Positions 40,225-51,924 of a stretch of DNA of 64,000 nt are shown here, in pieces. The position numbers and the translations under genes are program-made. This DNA is from Trichopria drosophilae. Its lineage: Eukaryota; Arthropoda; Insecta; Hymenoptera; Diapriidae. Positions within the stretch are counted from its first letter, which is position 1, and each line of letters starts with the position of its first letter. The notes beneath the pieces were generated by a model. The model was given only the letters and a program-made list of their open reading frames with translations. It searched no databases and had not been told where the DNA came from. The stretch spans positions 88,898,001-88,962,000 of the forward strand of contig CM059582.1 in assembly GCA_030407085.1 (NCBI GenBank). The letters run 5' to 3'.

Positions 40225-43110
40225 TCATTTACAGCGCTTAAAATAAAACCGTTTAATAGCAGAAACAAAACTTGACGGAAATTCTACTAATTTCCTTATA
40301 CTAACAGGCAAGGCATTAAAAATGGTCGGAGCTATACAGGAGAACGCACCTTTATATTTAGCTGTTGTGTGTCGCGGATGTAACAGTAACGTTGAAGTTG
40401 TTGTGCGAACATTCATACGGCCTCTGCCAAGCATACTAAGGCATGTATATAAATATTGAGGGATTCTGTTTGTTAAGACCCGCGACAAAAGGGACAGTAA
40501 CCTAACGTGCAGACGATCACTCATGTTCAGCCAACCCGAGTTTCTCATCGCTTGCGAAATATGGTCATATTTCCGAATACCATAAGCATACCGTAAACAG
40601 GCATTCTGGACAGCTTGGACTCTGCGCCACTCAATCGCAGAAATGCATGGACCATATACAGTGAGACAGTACATAAGATTAGAAATCACTAATGAATTAC
40701 ATAGACGCAATTTAGTCTCAGGTGGAAGTTCTCGCCTAAATGGAAATAGCAAGCGCAGACGCATATATGAGATACATATTTTTTTGGAGATATGCGAAGA
40801 AAAACACCAGAGGCTATCAATGGTTAAACCCAGATTTCTTGCTTCTTGCACAACAGGAATCTGGTTCCCCCTTACCTCGACTTTAACTTTATCGAAGTCA
40901 ATGGCTGCGAGTTGCTTTTTACTACCAACTATCATCAACATTGATTTGAGTGGATTGACAATAAGAGCATTCTTAGATGCCCAATTATCAATACACTCCA
41001 GATCATGTGTCATTTTTGCTATAGCGTTTTCCATGTCATTAGCACAAAAAGGCATCAGAACCTGCGTATCATCAGCGTACGTTTTCATGTTTACGTATTT
41101 ACAACAATCATAAATGTCAATAGTAAATATGATGAACAGAAGCGAGCTCAATTTAGCTCCTTGAGGAACCCCACATGTAAGCATCAGATTATGAGATAGA
41201 ACAGTTTGATTATTTATAGATGTAATAACTGATTGGGATCGTTTACTCAAATAACTATAAATAAGGGAACATGCATTCTTTGACACACAATAAAAAGCTA
41301 ATTTCGCAATTAAGAGTTCATGACTAAGAATGTCAAAGGCTCGTGTAAAATCTAGCAGCCCTACTAACGTTAAAAGTTTGTTATCCCAGTTTCTTAGAAC
41401 TTCGTCAGATATATTGAGAAGCGATGTTTCACAGCCAAATAGGGATCGAAATCCCGATTGGAATCTTGGAAAAAGATTGAATTTGTTAAAATGATCCAAC
41501 AGCTGGTGATAACAAACTTCCTCAAAGATTTTTGAAAACACGGAAAGGCGGCTTATTGGACGCAAATCTTTAAGCAGTTTAGGGTTAGAAATTTTTGGAA
41601 TAGGACGAACAATGGCATGTTTCCAGATAGTTGGATATTCACTATTGACAATTATGCAATTAATGATATGCAGAATCTGCGGTAAGCAGTGTTTATAGAT
41701 TCTTAAAAGCATTTCCCCCGAAATTCCATCCGAACCTGCTCCATTGCATTTAATCTTAGAAATAATTTCAGATAGTTGGTTAAGGGAAATTTCAGTGAAA
41801 GCGAATGATGAATTATCGGGAATTCTGTTAGAAAAGTGCGAGTTAAAGTAGTCGATAAGGCTGGGATCTGGCATAACAGATGGTAAATTAACAAAATGAT
41901 TATTTATGACGTCCGGATCATTTAAATTAGGAGGAAGTTCTGGGGCAACTGCTTTCAAGACACTGAGATGACTAGCAGCAGACCAAAAATCTTGTTGGTT
42001 TAAAGATGTCATTTGATTCAAGTAGGCTTTACGTTCTGTTCTTATCGCAGATGTTGCATAATTTCGCAGCTGTTTATAGTACGCAATATCTGCCTCCTTT
42101 TTAGTCTTACGTTTTATCGATTGAGCTACGTTTCTTTTCTTAATTAACGTTTTAATTGTGACTGTTATCCATGGCGCAAATTTTTTTGAAACACGAATTG
42201 TTTTTAGCGGTGCGAAAACATCAAAGATTTCTGTAATTCCAGAATTGAGATATGAAACTTTATCATTGATATTCAATAAATTATAAATCTGTGCCCATGG
42301 GTAACATTTCGCAATCTGATCAAAGCGCTTGACATCAAAGTTTTTAAAGTCACGTAGTGTAATAAATTTTTCGTTGTGACATGGGCGGGGGTAGTTAATA
42401 GTACATCCGATAAGATAATGATCTGATAGTTGCAAGTTTTTTATCAAAAAAGAATCATTAACTTTGACATCATTTGATATTAAAATCACATCTATTAAAG
42501 TTGCAGATGAAGCAGTAACTCTTGTTGGGCTGTTAACAATTTGTCGAAGATTACATTGTGATAACAAACAATTCAATTTTATAGAGTCAGCCTTCTCTTT
42601 GTTAAGAATATTAATATTCAGATCTCCGAGAATAAGAATTTGTTCGGATTGAGATAGTAATGATGATATTGTTAACTGTAAATTATCCAGACACTGAAGT
42701 GAAACATAAGAAGGTCTATATAGTACACCAATCGAAAATTTATTATTATGGTAATTGAAAGATAGCCAAAGTTGTTCTAAGCCAAATTCATCCTCGTTGA
42801 CTGAATATTGCAAGCATCTGAACTGATGTTTAAAATAGATCGCTACTCCTCCTCCTCTTCGATTAATCCTATCAGCTCTAAAAAAAGAATATCCTTCAAT
42901 AGAAATTGCTTCATCAGGAATCGATTGATCTAGCCATGTTTCCGAAATACAAAAGAAATCAAAATCATTCAAAGAAATAATGTCTTTAAGGTATTGAAGA
43001 TGGAGAGGTAGCGATCTTACATTTAAATGCACAAATGATAAGCATTTCGACATATCGTTGAGCGAAGAATCAGCTGTAGGTTGAGATGATCTTGTTACAG
43101 GCACAATCAT
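40225..43110 (-). CDS. LINE ORF2: APE-type endonuclease plus reverse transcriptase
   Basis: A 961-aa intact ORF. N-terminal endonuclease: LSFVHLNVRSL, ISETWLD, RINRRGGGVAIY, ILGDLNINI, QLSDHYLIGC. RT: RPIPKISNPKLLKDLRPIS, LVGLLDFTRAFD (motif A), LTCGVPQGAKLSSLLF (motif B) and MKTYADDTQVL (motif C), followed by the usual thumb and C-terminal region. There is no RNase H. Assignment to the CR1/L2/Kiri-Jockey assemblage is by general resemblance; the exact clade needs a tree. The start is the ATG at 43110, about 50 bases after the ORF1 remnant's stop. Confidence 0.9.
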   Translation of the reverse strand: MIVPVTRSSQPTADSSLNDMSKCLSFVHLNVRSLPLHLQYLKDIISLNDFDFFCISETWLDQSIPDEAISIEGYSFFRADRINRRGGGVAIYFKHQFRCLQYSVNEDEFGLEQLWLSFNYHNNKFSIGVLYRPSYVSLQCLDNLQLTISSLLSQSEQILILGDLNINILNKEKADSIKLNCLLSQCNLRQIVNSPTRVTASSATLIDVILISNDVKVNDSFLIKNLQLSDHYLIGCTINYPRPCHNEKFITLRDFKNFDVKRFDQIAKCYPWAQIYNLLNINDKVSYLNSGITEIFDVFAPLKTIRVSKKFAPWITVTIKTLIKKRNVAQSIKRKTKKEADIAYYKQLRNYATSAIRTERKAYLNQMTSLNQQDFWSAASHLSVLKAVAPELPPNLNDPDVINNHFVNLPSVMPDPSLIDYFNSHFSNRIPDNSSFAFTEISLNQLSEIISKIKCNGAGSDGISGEMLLRIYKHCLPQILHIINCIIVNSEYPTIWKHAIVRPIPKISNPKLLKDLRPISRLSVFSKIFEEVCYHQLLDHFNKFNLFPRFQSGFRSLFGCETSLLNISDEVLRNWDNKLLTLVGLLDFTRAFDILSHELLIAKLAFYCVSKNACSLIYSYLSKRSQSVITSINNQTVLSHNLMLTCGVPQGAKLSSLLFIIFTIDIYDCCKYVNMKTYADDTQVLMPFCANDMENAIAKMTHDLECIDNWASKNALIVNPLKSMLMIVGSKKQLAAIDFDKVKVEVRGNQIPVVQEARNLGLTIDSLWCFSSHISKKICISYMRLRLLFPFRRELPPETKLRLCNSLVISNLMYCLTVYGPCISAIEWRRVQAVQNACLRYAYGIRKYDHISQAMRNSGWLNMSDRLHVRLLSLLSRVLTNRIPQYLYTCLSMLGRGRMNVRTTTSTLLLHPRHTTAKYKGAFSCIAPTIFNALPVSIRKLVEFPSSFVSAIKRFYFKRCK

Positions 43111-43161
43111 TGGAACACTTCTATTAGTTGAAGCAGTTGATGTAAATCTTGTAACCGGTAG

Positions 43162-43275
43162 TCATAAATCGAATTTTGATAGATCTTCTTCATTTTGGAT
43201 TCTCACAAATCTAGAACCGTTGCTGTCATCACGCTTGGCTAAAATCGTACCATTTTTATGCCAGACATATTTGTT
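43162..43275 (-). pseudogene. C-terminal remnant of LINE ORF1
   Basis: A 37-codon open stretch reading NKYVWHKNGTILAKRDDS... and ending EEDLSKFDL then TGA. This W-KNG-I-x-R...I-x-x-x-DL-K pattern is the familiar C terminus of ORF1/Gag proteins upstream of this kind of ORF2. The rest of ORF1 is missing. Confidence 0.65.
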
Positions 43276-45501
43276 ACTTATTCACCTGTTAATTAAAAAA
43301 AAAATTATCTGAATCCATCCACAATTCGAGCGTCGGCAGTACTTAAGTCTGGCCAATTGATGTTGAACGTTTCATCCGCCTACTGTGCGGCGCAGCGAAT
43401 ACAATGGTTTTTCATTCTATCGCTTCCGTATCGAAAACGGTGCAAGATAGAGCAAATCTTTACTAAACCTTTTTTGTAGCGAAGGAACTTTCCTACAAAA
43501 CAGTCCAGGAGAGCCCTAGTCTGAAATGTATAGTTTAAGTACGATCAAGCCCGAAACAAACCATCGTATGTTTTGCTGCCTCGTCCTAAAGGTTTTCACA
43601 GTCTCCGACTGGAACATGGTGCAGAACTAGCCCCGATTCTTAGTTTTAGTGGCGAGGAATCCCCGCGGTTTTAGACATGTGCAGTTCTCTCCGTGTGCAT
43701 AATGGCGGGATTTTAAAACTGCATTTCGAAATTAGCAATTTAGACAGTTTAATACTTTACATTTCGCTTGTATAATTATTAAAATATCTTCAAATAATAA
43801 ATATTTACGTTTTTATCAACGATTTTATCATTTCTGTCTATGTTTCTTTAAAATTCCACGCTTTGATTTTCAGACGATTACCCAAACCTCAAAATTAGAA
43901 ACATGAAAATGAAACTTTTTTTGGGTTCCCTTTGTAGTGATTGCAGACACTAAATAAAGTCAAAAGAAAGTCAATTTCGCATAAGTGTGGAAAGTAGTAT
44001 ATTCTATTCATTTATTTTCTTAAATAAAATTTAGTAGTCAGTAGTCAGCTAGTTAAAATAATGAATTTGGTAAAATTAATGTAAAAAATGCAACAAGCAT
44101 TTTGTTGTTTTTACAAAAGAATGATATTATTGGAAGTTGTCTTAAAATAAAACGTGTATAATATTCACCAAACATTACATTTTACATATTAAAAAAGTGT
44201 GTTTTTTAAAAGTGTCAAAAAGGTAGTAGTCGGCCAGGTAAAAATATATCAATAAAATAAAAAAGGAAACAAATTGTTTTTGTTTTCGACTCGTTGCTAA
44301 TGTGGTTGATCAGTTGTTGATTCTTGACAGTTTCTGTCGAACCTCTAAAAACGCAGGTAGTATCGTAATGAATAAAGAACTTATGGACAGTATTTATATG
44401 GTTTCCATCCTTGGATTATATATTGCTTCTGTGGAAAGAATTTCGTTGGTTTCTTGGAACGATTTTCCGATTTGGATCTGCAAAGGAGTTGCGGCCAACG
44501 ATCATAAATAAACATTTTTTCACAAGTACAATCCAAAAATTTAACCTAATATGTTTTTCCATGTCCATGTTCGTCGTCGAGTTGGTAGAGTTGTAGGAAT
44601 TTATTTCGATGCAGATCGCAGTTTTCGGGATTTCCAATGGTTCGTTGTTATTCGAATATTTTCCTTGCTCCGTACGAAGATCTCGCTAATTTCGGCTTTG
44701 AAATTTTTAAATATGAGAGAAAATTTTCAAAACATTGATTAATATAATACAAAAACGTAATTATATATGATCTATATTAGAATTATATATGAACTATATA
44801 TAATTTATATATTTAGTTGAAAATATATAACTTATATATAGTTTATATATAAACTTATATAGATTATATATGCCCAAATCTATATATAAATTATATATAG
44901 ACGACTATATATAATTTATATATAATCTATATATCACTTTTTTACTTGGGCAGGGAAATTGTATCGCGTTGTGAAAGCACATAACATAGGTCATGTGCAT
45001 GATAACTTAGAATATAACTTAGAATATATTACTTTCATAGGCATTATCATTCTTTCATTTCTTTTTTGCTGAAACATCTTTAAAATCTGATAAACAAAGA
45101 AGTACTGAAGGTCAAAAAATAAGATTGATAGCGACCTTCATTCTGACTCAAAACAAATAGTTCTGTAGCCTGTAAGGTTGAATATGATAGAGAAGTATTC
45201 ATTTCAAGTCAAAATGAAAGCTTCTCAATCCTATTTTTTGATCTTCACTGTAATTCATTATTTATACTTGGAATAAAATTAGTTCACGCATTATTGAAAT
45301 GTCAATGTAAGTTTGATTTAAATATTCACTTTGGCACATTAACGTAAAAGAAGATTTAAGTTTATAACTTGTCGCATTAAAAATAAAAAAACGTTGTTTC
45401 CTTCTTATTAATATTCCAAACGAACTGAAGGAAATAATTGATTTTCCTGAAATTCAGTTCCTGTGATGTCTTCACCTATGCATTTCCCGGTGTGACCACT
45501 G
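43276..45501. other. Unassigned region with an AT-palindromic tract
   Basis: No supported gene. 43340-43720 is of moderate GC content and could be single-copy host sequence. 44755-44935 is nearly pure TATATA-rich DNA made of overlapping palindromes (TATATAATTTATATA). From 44871 a 73-bp unit begins GCCCAAAT and ends ACTTGGGC, a possible tiny MITE. Short open frames around 44302-44742 carry no recognisable domain. Confidence 0.4.
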
Positions 45502-45515
45502 GAAGTGGCCACTAA
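45502..45515 (+). repeat. Left target-site duplication of the RNase-H LINE
   Basis: GAAGTGGCCACTAA, identical to 50962-50975. Confidence 0.85.
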
Positions 45516-45610
45516 ATAATTAATAATTTAAAGTTAGAGTTGGTTTGGTCACACAGACCAAAAACCTGAGTGCTTGGGTAGTCCCTTTGCACTCCTCCTA
45601 TGACCTCCTT

Positions 45611-48600
45611 CTATATGGCACGGCGCATAGCCATCCAGACCGCGGCCATGGTCGCAGCCTCCATGGAGGTGATATCCTGCCTTGTCAGTGCAGGTTTGCC
45701 CATCCCTTCCACTCTATGTCTAGTGGTGGCATGGCATTCGCAAAGAATGTGTTCGGCGGTTTCTACCGCCTCTCCACAGTACCTGCAGGCCGTCGAGTCT
45801 GACAGTCCTATTTTGTGGAGATGTCCCCGGAGATCCCCGTGCCCAGTGATCATTGCCACCAGATCTTTGGCCACCGATCTTTTGGCATTCAGGAATACCG
45901 GTTTCCATCTGCAGGGCCAGCTGTCGCCAATAAAGAGTTTGGCTTGCCTGCATCCCGGTGTGGAACCCCATATCCTTTGGTGTTCGAGCTCAACCTTCGT
46001 CCGGAATGCTTCCCGAGCGAGGTTTTAGCACACGCCCACCACGGGTGCGGGGCCAATAAAATTCTTTGTTGCTGCCAGTTTGGCTAGCTTATCCGCCATC
46101 ATGTTTCCCTTGAATCCACAGTGGCTTGGGATCCAGTGCAGCGTGATGCGGGTTTTCGCAGCTAGTCTATTCAGGGACTGGTAGCAGTCCCAGACTAGTC
46201 CTGACCTTGTGCTAAAGTTGTTGAGGGCCTGTAAGGCTCCCCTGCTATCAGAAAAAATGGTGGTATTATTACCATTATCCTCATTCAGCGCTCTGTATGA
46301 ATACTGAATGATAGCCATTAATTCTGCTTGCAAAACAGTGGTGTAGGCTCCCAAGGGGTATGTGGACCCTTTTCCACCTCTTCCTCTGTATACCCCTGCC
46401 CCACTCCCCCGCGCCCCAACTGACCCATCTGTGCACCAGTTGTTGCCGTTGAGTAGTGCCGCATGGTTGCTTTCCCAGTCTTCTCTGGTCGGGAGGCTGA
46501 TTTTGTATTTTTTGTCAAAAAGATAGCGTGGTGACGTGTGATCTGCGATCTCGTCTAAGACGCTACCCCGAAAGTAGGCATCCAGTGGTCCTGTTCTTTT
46601 GACAGAGCTCCTGTACCCACTCTTTGCTTTGATCCTGCGCCAAGCCTTTGCGGCCTCGACTTTCAAAGTTATGTGAAAGGGCTCTATATCCAGGAGAACA
46701 CCTAGCGCCGCCGTGGGGGTTGACCTCGCAGCGCCCGTGATACTCCTGAGTATGAGCCCTCTCACATTCTCTAGGTCCTTGACAGCCGTAGCCATAGTGG
46801 ACCTGTTCCACCAGGCCAGTGAAGCATAGGTTAACCTTGGCTTCAGTATAGCCTCGTATATCCATAGCATAGTGGTCGGCTTGAGGCCCCAGCTGCTGCC
46901 TATGGTTCGTCTCATTAGCCATAGGGAAGCTGTGACTCCGGCACATCTGTCTTTCAGATGTTTCTTCCAGCTAAGCTTGCTATCTAGAGTCACCCCGAGG
47001 TATTTGGCTGTTTCCGCGTACTCTAGTCTGTGTCCAGACAGAGTGAGCGGACAGACACGGTCCCATTTGTAGTTTCTGGTGAACACCAGCACCTCTATTT
47101 TCCTAGGGTTTATAGAGAGCCCCGTTTCCTGACACCAGTGCTCCACAAATGTAAGTGCGCGCTGCATTAAACTTGTCAGCGGACTCAAGAACGGCCCCCT
47201 GGCAATTATCAGAGCGTCGTCCGCGTATCCCGTGACGTGTAGTCCAGGCTCCGTGATTCCAACCAGGAGCTCATTCATCACTACATTCCATAGCAGTGGT
47301 GAAAGAACCCCCCCCCCCCCTTGTGGACATCCGGAGTCAACATTGCCCCGGATTTTCGTATCACTTTTCTCCGCTCGCAGACTACGATTCGCCAGCATGT
47401 GGTCCACCCAGTCCACGATTGGTTCCGGTGTGTTGTGCGTCTTGAGGGCTCTCCTTATCACTCCTCGTGCGGTGTGATTGAAGGCCCCCTCAATGTCCAG
47501 CAGAGCGCCCACTGCGAAGCCCCTGTTCTCCAGCTGGGTCTCAATCAGTGAGACAGCCTGATGCAGTGCCGTCTCAGTGGAGAGACCCGTTCTGTAGGCA
47601 TGTTGGCTCCCATGCAGTGGGCATCGTGCTAGGACCGTCTCCCTCATGTACCTATCCACGAGTCTTTCTACTAACTTTAGTAAAAATGACGTTAGACTGA
47701 TTGGTCTGAAATCCTTGGGCGATTCATAACCGCATCTCCCTGCTTTAGGTAGGAAAACCACCTTAACTCCCTGCCATGCACTAGGCACATGGCCCAGGAT
47801 GAGACTAGCTGTAGTTAGTCTCATAAGTGGTCCTATGATCATATTGCCAGCTCTTTGAAGAAGAGCTGGATAGATTCCATCTGGCCCCGGTGACTTATAC
47901 GGACTAAAGGAGTGTACGGCCCACCTTATCCTCACGGGGGTGACGATCTCCCGAGCGATTCGGCGTCCAAGTTCTCTGCGGGCCTTGGGAGCCGGGAGCG
48001 GCTCGGTTCAGGTCTTCGTCTCCCCCCTTCCCACTCCCAGACCTATAAAAGCCCGGGAAGTGGGCTCGGATTAGGCAGCCCAGTGTCTCCGCGTCCGTCG
48101 TCGTACTGGTGCCATCTGGCAGTTTTAATATTCCCATGATTGCAGCCGGGTCCTTCGCCAGAACCTTTCCAAGCCTGGCTGCCGGAGGTCCCTTCTCGAC
48201 CTCCGAGCAGAAGGATTCCCAGCTGTCCTTCTTGGCTTTCCTGACTGCATCTCTGAAGTCATCTCTTGCTATAGTATAGCTGTCCCAGGCTTGGGGATAA
48301 TTCCTCTTCCTGGCTAACCTGACAAGCTTTTTAGTGTTAACCTTCTTAGCCTCCAGGCTGCGATTCCACCAGGTCCGCCTCCTGTCCCTGACAGGGGTTT
48401 CCCGGCAGTTTCGCTCGAAGGCATAATTAATGCCTGCGCTGAACGCCTTGGCTGCTTCCTCTAGTGCCAGAGAGTTGTTGATCCTAGTCCTTGGCACATC
48501 CTCGAGGGCTACACCTAGGTCTCTTTTGAAACCCTCCCAGTCTGTACCTCTGGGGTTTCTAATAAATTTCATATTGGCGCCTACATCAGCCGCCAGGTGA

Positions 48601-49283
48601 AATGCTATCGTCATGTGATCCGACAGTGACGGATCATCTTTAACCCTCCAATCTTTAATACTGTGGAGGAGGCTACTGCTACAGAGTGTGAGGTCCAGGA
48701 CTTCTGCTCTGATAGCGTTGCGAAAGGTTGGGGTGCTGCCGGTGTTGCGGATATCCAGGTCGGTGGTGACCAGATATTCCAGCAGCGCCTGTCCTCTTTC
48801 GTTAATGCCGGTACTGCCCCATATCTGATGGTGTGAATTCGCGTCACAGCCTATCAGTAGGGGGAGCCCCATCTGCCTGCAATGATCCACCAGTTTTCTT
48901 ACCTCCCTTGGGGGATTATCAGGCCCATCATATGGGAAGTAAGCTGAGGCCACTGCTATTTTCCCCAACTCATTTGTGTGGATTGTTATCACCATTAGGT
49001 CCTCATTACTCAGGTCCATCAGTGGAACTGCGTTGATTCCCTTGGTGAGAATACAGGCCCTGGGTTTGACCGCCCCTGTTTTGCTAAAACAGTGGGAGGC
49101 TCCCAGCCCCCTAATGGCATTTCTGACAATCCAAGGTTCTTGGATTAGCGCTATGCCTGTGTGGACCACAGCCATGCTCCTCTGTAAACAAGCAGAGGCG
49201 TCCTTGCTATGGTGCAAGTTAATCTGGGTAAACTGAAGTTGCCCGGACGCCATTGTGAGACGTCGCGCCTCTTCTTTTACCAT
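45611..49283 (-). pseudogene. LINE ORF2: APE endonuclease, RT, RNase H, Cys-His tail; broken
   Basis: Endonuclease (47904-49283): FTQINLHHSKDAS, LIQEPWI, LLIGCDANSHH, SDHMTIAFH. RT (from 47935): FLPKAGR, FRPISLTSFLLK, VGALLDIEGAFN (motif A), GCPQGGGGVLSPLL (motif B) and VTGYADDALII (motif C). RNase H: NWCTDGSVG, AELMAI, FSDSRGAL and MADKLAKL, the latter after WIPSHCGFKGN. A C-terminal finger CRYCGEAVETAEHILCEC ends at 45611. Breaks: a frameshift near 47985-48015 between endonuclease and RT, and an in-frame TAA at 46025-46027 between RNase H and the tail. Motif B carries two extra Gly codons at a C13 tract (47308-47320), an in-frame expansion right beside the active site. Confidence 0.88.
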
Positions 49284-49292
49284 GTTCGGTCC

Positions 49293-50296
49293 TTACTGGC
49301 CGGTGCCTCCGGTGACCTTGAATGTCACCCGGGTACACCGGTAGTAAGGCCGATTATCAAGGGCCGCGAGCGCCCTTGCTTGGGCTTCCTGAATCTGGAC
49401 AACCAGCAGCATTTTTGTGCCGCCTTGCTGCCCAGATGCTGGAGCCTTGGCTGAAGGCGCCGGCTGACGGATGACCCTCCAGCACGACGTCTTCAACGAG
49501 GGGTTGTACCCACCCAGACGCCGAAGTATTACCGCCGGATCCTCTGGTTCGTCTGGGATCCAGGCTGTAGCCTTCAGCATCTTTTGGAGGAGTTCCACCC
49601 CCCCCCCCCGGTCCTGATCTTTGGACCCTTCCAGGGGCCCCCCTCGGCCGTAAGTTCAGCCATGAGACGGTCCCTGGTTGCCTGGTTCGCCGGGATAAAG
49701 GTGATGGCCCCAGCCTTGCAAAAGGAGGCCTCGATCTTCGGCCATTGCTCCTCTGGCAGCTCTTCAGCACGCCTCGAGAAGACCCGGCAGAAGGTGTCGA
49801 GATGCTCCCTTGTCAGCTCGGCATCGGGGTAATCCTCATTCACCACGACGAGAGTAAGGGGGTTCGCCCGCTGTGCGGCCGTGAGACCCGAACCCCCGGC
49901 CCTGTCTAAGGCCGCTTGGTTCGTCCCTCCCCCCCTACTTTTTTTGGACGATTTCTGCCCCGACGGGGGAGTCTCCTGTGGATGCCTCCCCCTCTTCGGA
50001 GTTTCTTTCGTCCCGGTGTTGATGTTAGCACCCGGGCCACCACTGGCGGCCTCTAGGCGCTCTCTTTCTTTGCGGAGCCTCTTTCTTCCGGCTCCGCAGA
50101 GTCTTTTCCTTATTATGGCCGTCGGCGACTCCTGGGCCGTCACACCCTCTTGCGAGGGCGCAGCCGCTGGGAGAGCACCGACGGTTGGACATTCAGCCTG
50201 GTTTCCAAGGGGCGTCCGTTTCGACCTCCATGGTCCCCGAGCCGTCTGTCGGTTTTTTATTTTGGTTTTTTGAGGTATCATCCATTTGATTCCCAC
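49293..50296 (-). pseudogene. LINE ORF1 (Gag-like), frameshifted at a poly-C/G tract
   Basis: The first frame (from 50296) has a basic, Pro/Gly-rich N terminus and a conserved region PLTLVVVNEDYPDAELTREHL...FCKAGAITFIPANQATRD. At the C12 run (49598-49609) the frame is lost. Continuation in the next frame (MLKATAWIPDEPEDPAVILRRL ... VTFKVTGG) reaches the stop at 49293, ten bases before the ORF2 start. I do not see CCHC knuckles in the part that is present. Confidence 0.75.
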
Positions 50297-50961
50297 GAGT
50301 AGCTAGGGAAGAAGTCTTCCCCCCGACAGAGCCCCGCATGCCGAGGTGAGGCTTAATACGAGGGGTGGCGCCTGGTGCCCCAAGGGACCGTTTTACGACA
50401 CCTTCATATCCCCCGGTGCCAAGACATTCGGGTCATGGCCCAAATGACAAGTCGATCCCCGACAGTTTGTCGGTTTCCGGCACGGTGTCCTACACACCTT
50501 CCGACTTTGGGGGTGTCTCTTCTTAGTTGGACCCGTCCCTCTACCCCCCGATGCGGGGTCAGCCCCCACCTACCGACCCAGCTGGAATGTGCCCGCCGGG
50601 CGGTCAGAGCCGCGCCGGATGGGCACACTGGGTTCGCAACCTGAGATCGGCCACTTGTGAGTGTCGTAGTCCCCAGGTTGCCTAGGCGATCCTCCAAGCT
50701 CGGACACCCTTCCGATGTCACAGCCCCTGGAAGGACCTGTGGGGATGCCTCCACTCCTGTGACGCCTAGGATCGGACACGTGAGACCGTGTCATAGTACC
50801 CAGGATCACCTTCGGACCTCTGAGGTCGGACCCTGCCGGGGTCATAATCCTCGGGGAACCCGATAGTGGACTGGAGGCCCCCACTGGTAGATTTATCGAG
50901 AGGCGAGCGGCGGCTCACAAGCTCCCCCACCAACGACAAGGTCCTGAGACAGCTAGGGGGA
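50297..50961 (-). promoter_or_regulatory. LINE 5' untranslated region
   Basis: GC-rich, non-coding, with reiterated words such as AGGATCG, TCGGAC and CCAGG(T/A)-TGCC/TCACC on the plus strand. It ends exactly at the 14-bp target duplication. An internal promoter is expected in a full-length LINE; no specific element is visible. Confidence 0.6.
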
Positions 50962-50975
50962 GAAGTGGCCACTAA
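50962..50975 (+). repeat. Right target-site duplication of the RNase-H LINE
   Basis: GAAGTGGCCACTAA, identical to 45502-45515. It contains the palindrome AGTGGCCACT. Confidence 0.85.
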
Positions 50976-51924
50976 CTTCAGGCTCATTATTACTATTAAA
51001 AAAAAATCATGATGCATATATATATTTTTTATCCCTATAATAGAGATTTTGCTATTCAGTCGCATTTTATTTTAAATTACGATTACAGTTAAAGTAGTTA
51101 TCTACAAAGGCTTTATAGGATCAGGATGTAATGCTTAAAAGAACTGTCGCTTCACCTTTCACAGCGATATATTACGGTAAGTGCACAGACTGTAAGAAAA
51201 CGTTTATTTAGTTATTTATTTATTAATTTATTTATTTTCTGCAATTACACACATATTGCTTGTAATTACGTATATGCTACTATAAACAAATGTTACATTA
51301 AATACAAAATATTAAATTCATGGGGTACGTTGCCAAAAGTTTAACAGAGACTGGTAGAGTTCGTTTAATTCCATAGTAAAACAGTGGATGGAATCGGATG
51401 AAATCGAACACAAGTTCACTTTGGTAAAACGGATAGAATTCTACAAACTTTGTATAGGTTTTGCTGAGAAATGGATAGAAATTGTATTGGATTTCATCCG
51501 ATTCTATACATTTTTTTACCAGGTTAGTCAACTGCGTTACATTTTGTTACCTATAAAGGTTTTGATGACGTTTAGGTATATATTAATATATCACTGTTAA
51601 AGTTGAAGCGACAATTCTTTCAAGTACGACATCAAAACCTTTATAGGTAACAAAATGTCATGCAGTAGACTTAATAATGTATAATGGAATTAAACTTACT
51701 TGAAACAAATGCATGAAATACATAGTAATGAGAGTAATGCATATACATAAATCAGAAGCGTAAACTCTATTCGTCTCTGTTAATATTTTGGGAATGTACC
51801 CCTTGAATTCAACAGTTTATGTTCAATTTAACATTTGCTTACAGTTGCATATATATGTTTACAAGCAATATTGCAATATGTATATAATTGTAGAAAATGT
51901 AAATAGCAAATCCTGATATAACAG
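50976..51924. repeat. Unassigned AT-rich region with two fold-back repeats
   Basis: No gene. A perfect 28-bp inverted repeat has arms at 51540-51567 and 51630-51657 (CATTTTGTTACCTATAAAGG). A more diverged inverted copy of the flanking sequence (AAGCGACA-TTCTTT) lies at about 51100-51180. A second, imperfect inverted pair is at about 51377-51412 and 51486-51522 (GAATCGGATGAAATC). These look like MITE remnants. Confidence 0.55.

Larger units (their letters stand above)
39897..43275 (-). mobile_element. CR1/Jockey-type LINE, 5'-truncated
   Basis: It has an intact ORF2, the tail end of ORF1, and a ~310-bp 3'UTR ending in AATAAAGACGTG followed by an (ATT)n microsatellite tail (39897-39916 on the plus strand). 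The ORF1 remnant is cut at about 43275, indicating 5' truncation. No target-site duplication was identified. Confidence 0.85.
45516..50961 (-). mobile_element. Full-length RNase-H-bearing LINE (R1/LOA/I group)
   Basis: 5446 bp between perfect 14-bp target-site duplications. On the minus strand: a 5'UTR of ~665 bp (50297-50961), ORF1 (49293-50296), ORF2 (45611-49283) with endonuclease, RT, RNase H and a Cys-His tail, and a ~95-bp 3'UTR ending AT-rich without a long poly(A). GC content and codon use are clearly higher than in the neighbouring elements. ORF1 and ORF2 are broken as described. Confidence 0.92.

Noticed and set aside
43340..43720. Host gene 5' region (moderate GC content, non-repetitive look)
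   Set aside because: No open frame, splice pattern or recognisable protein on either strand.
45516..50961. R1 element in 28S rDNA
   Set aside because: The 14-bp duplication and flanks do not read as rDNA, and no rRNA sequence is present in the window.
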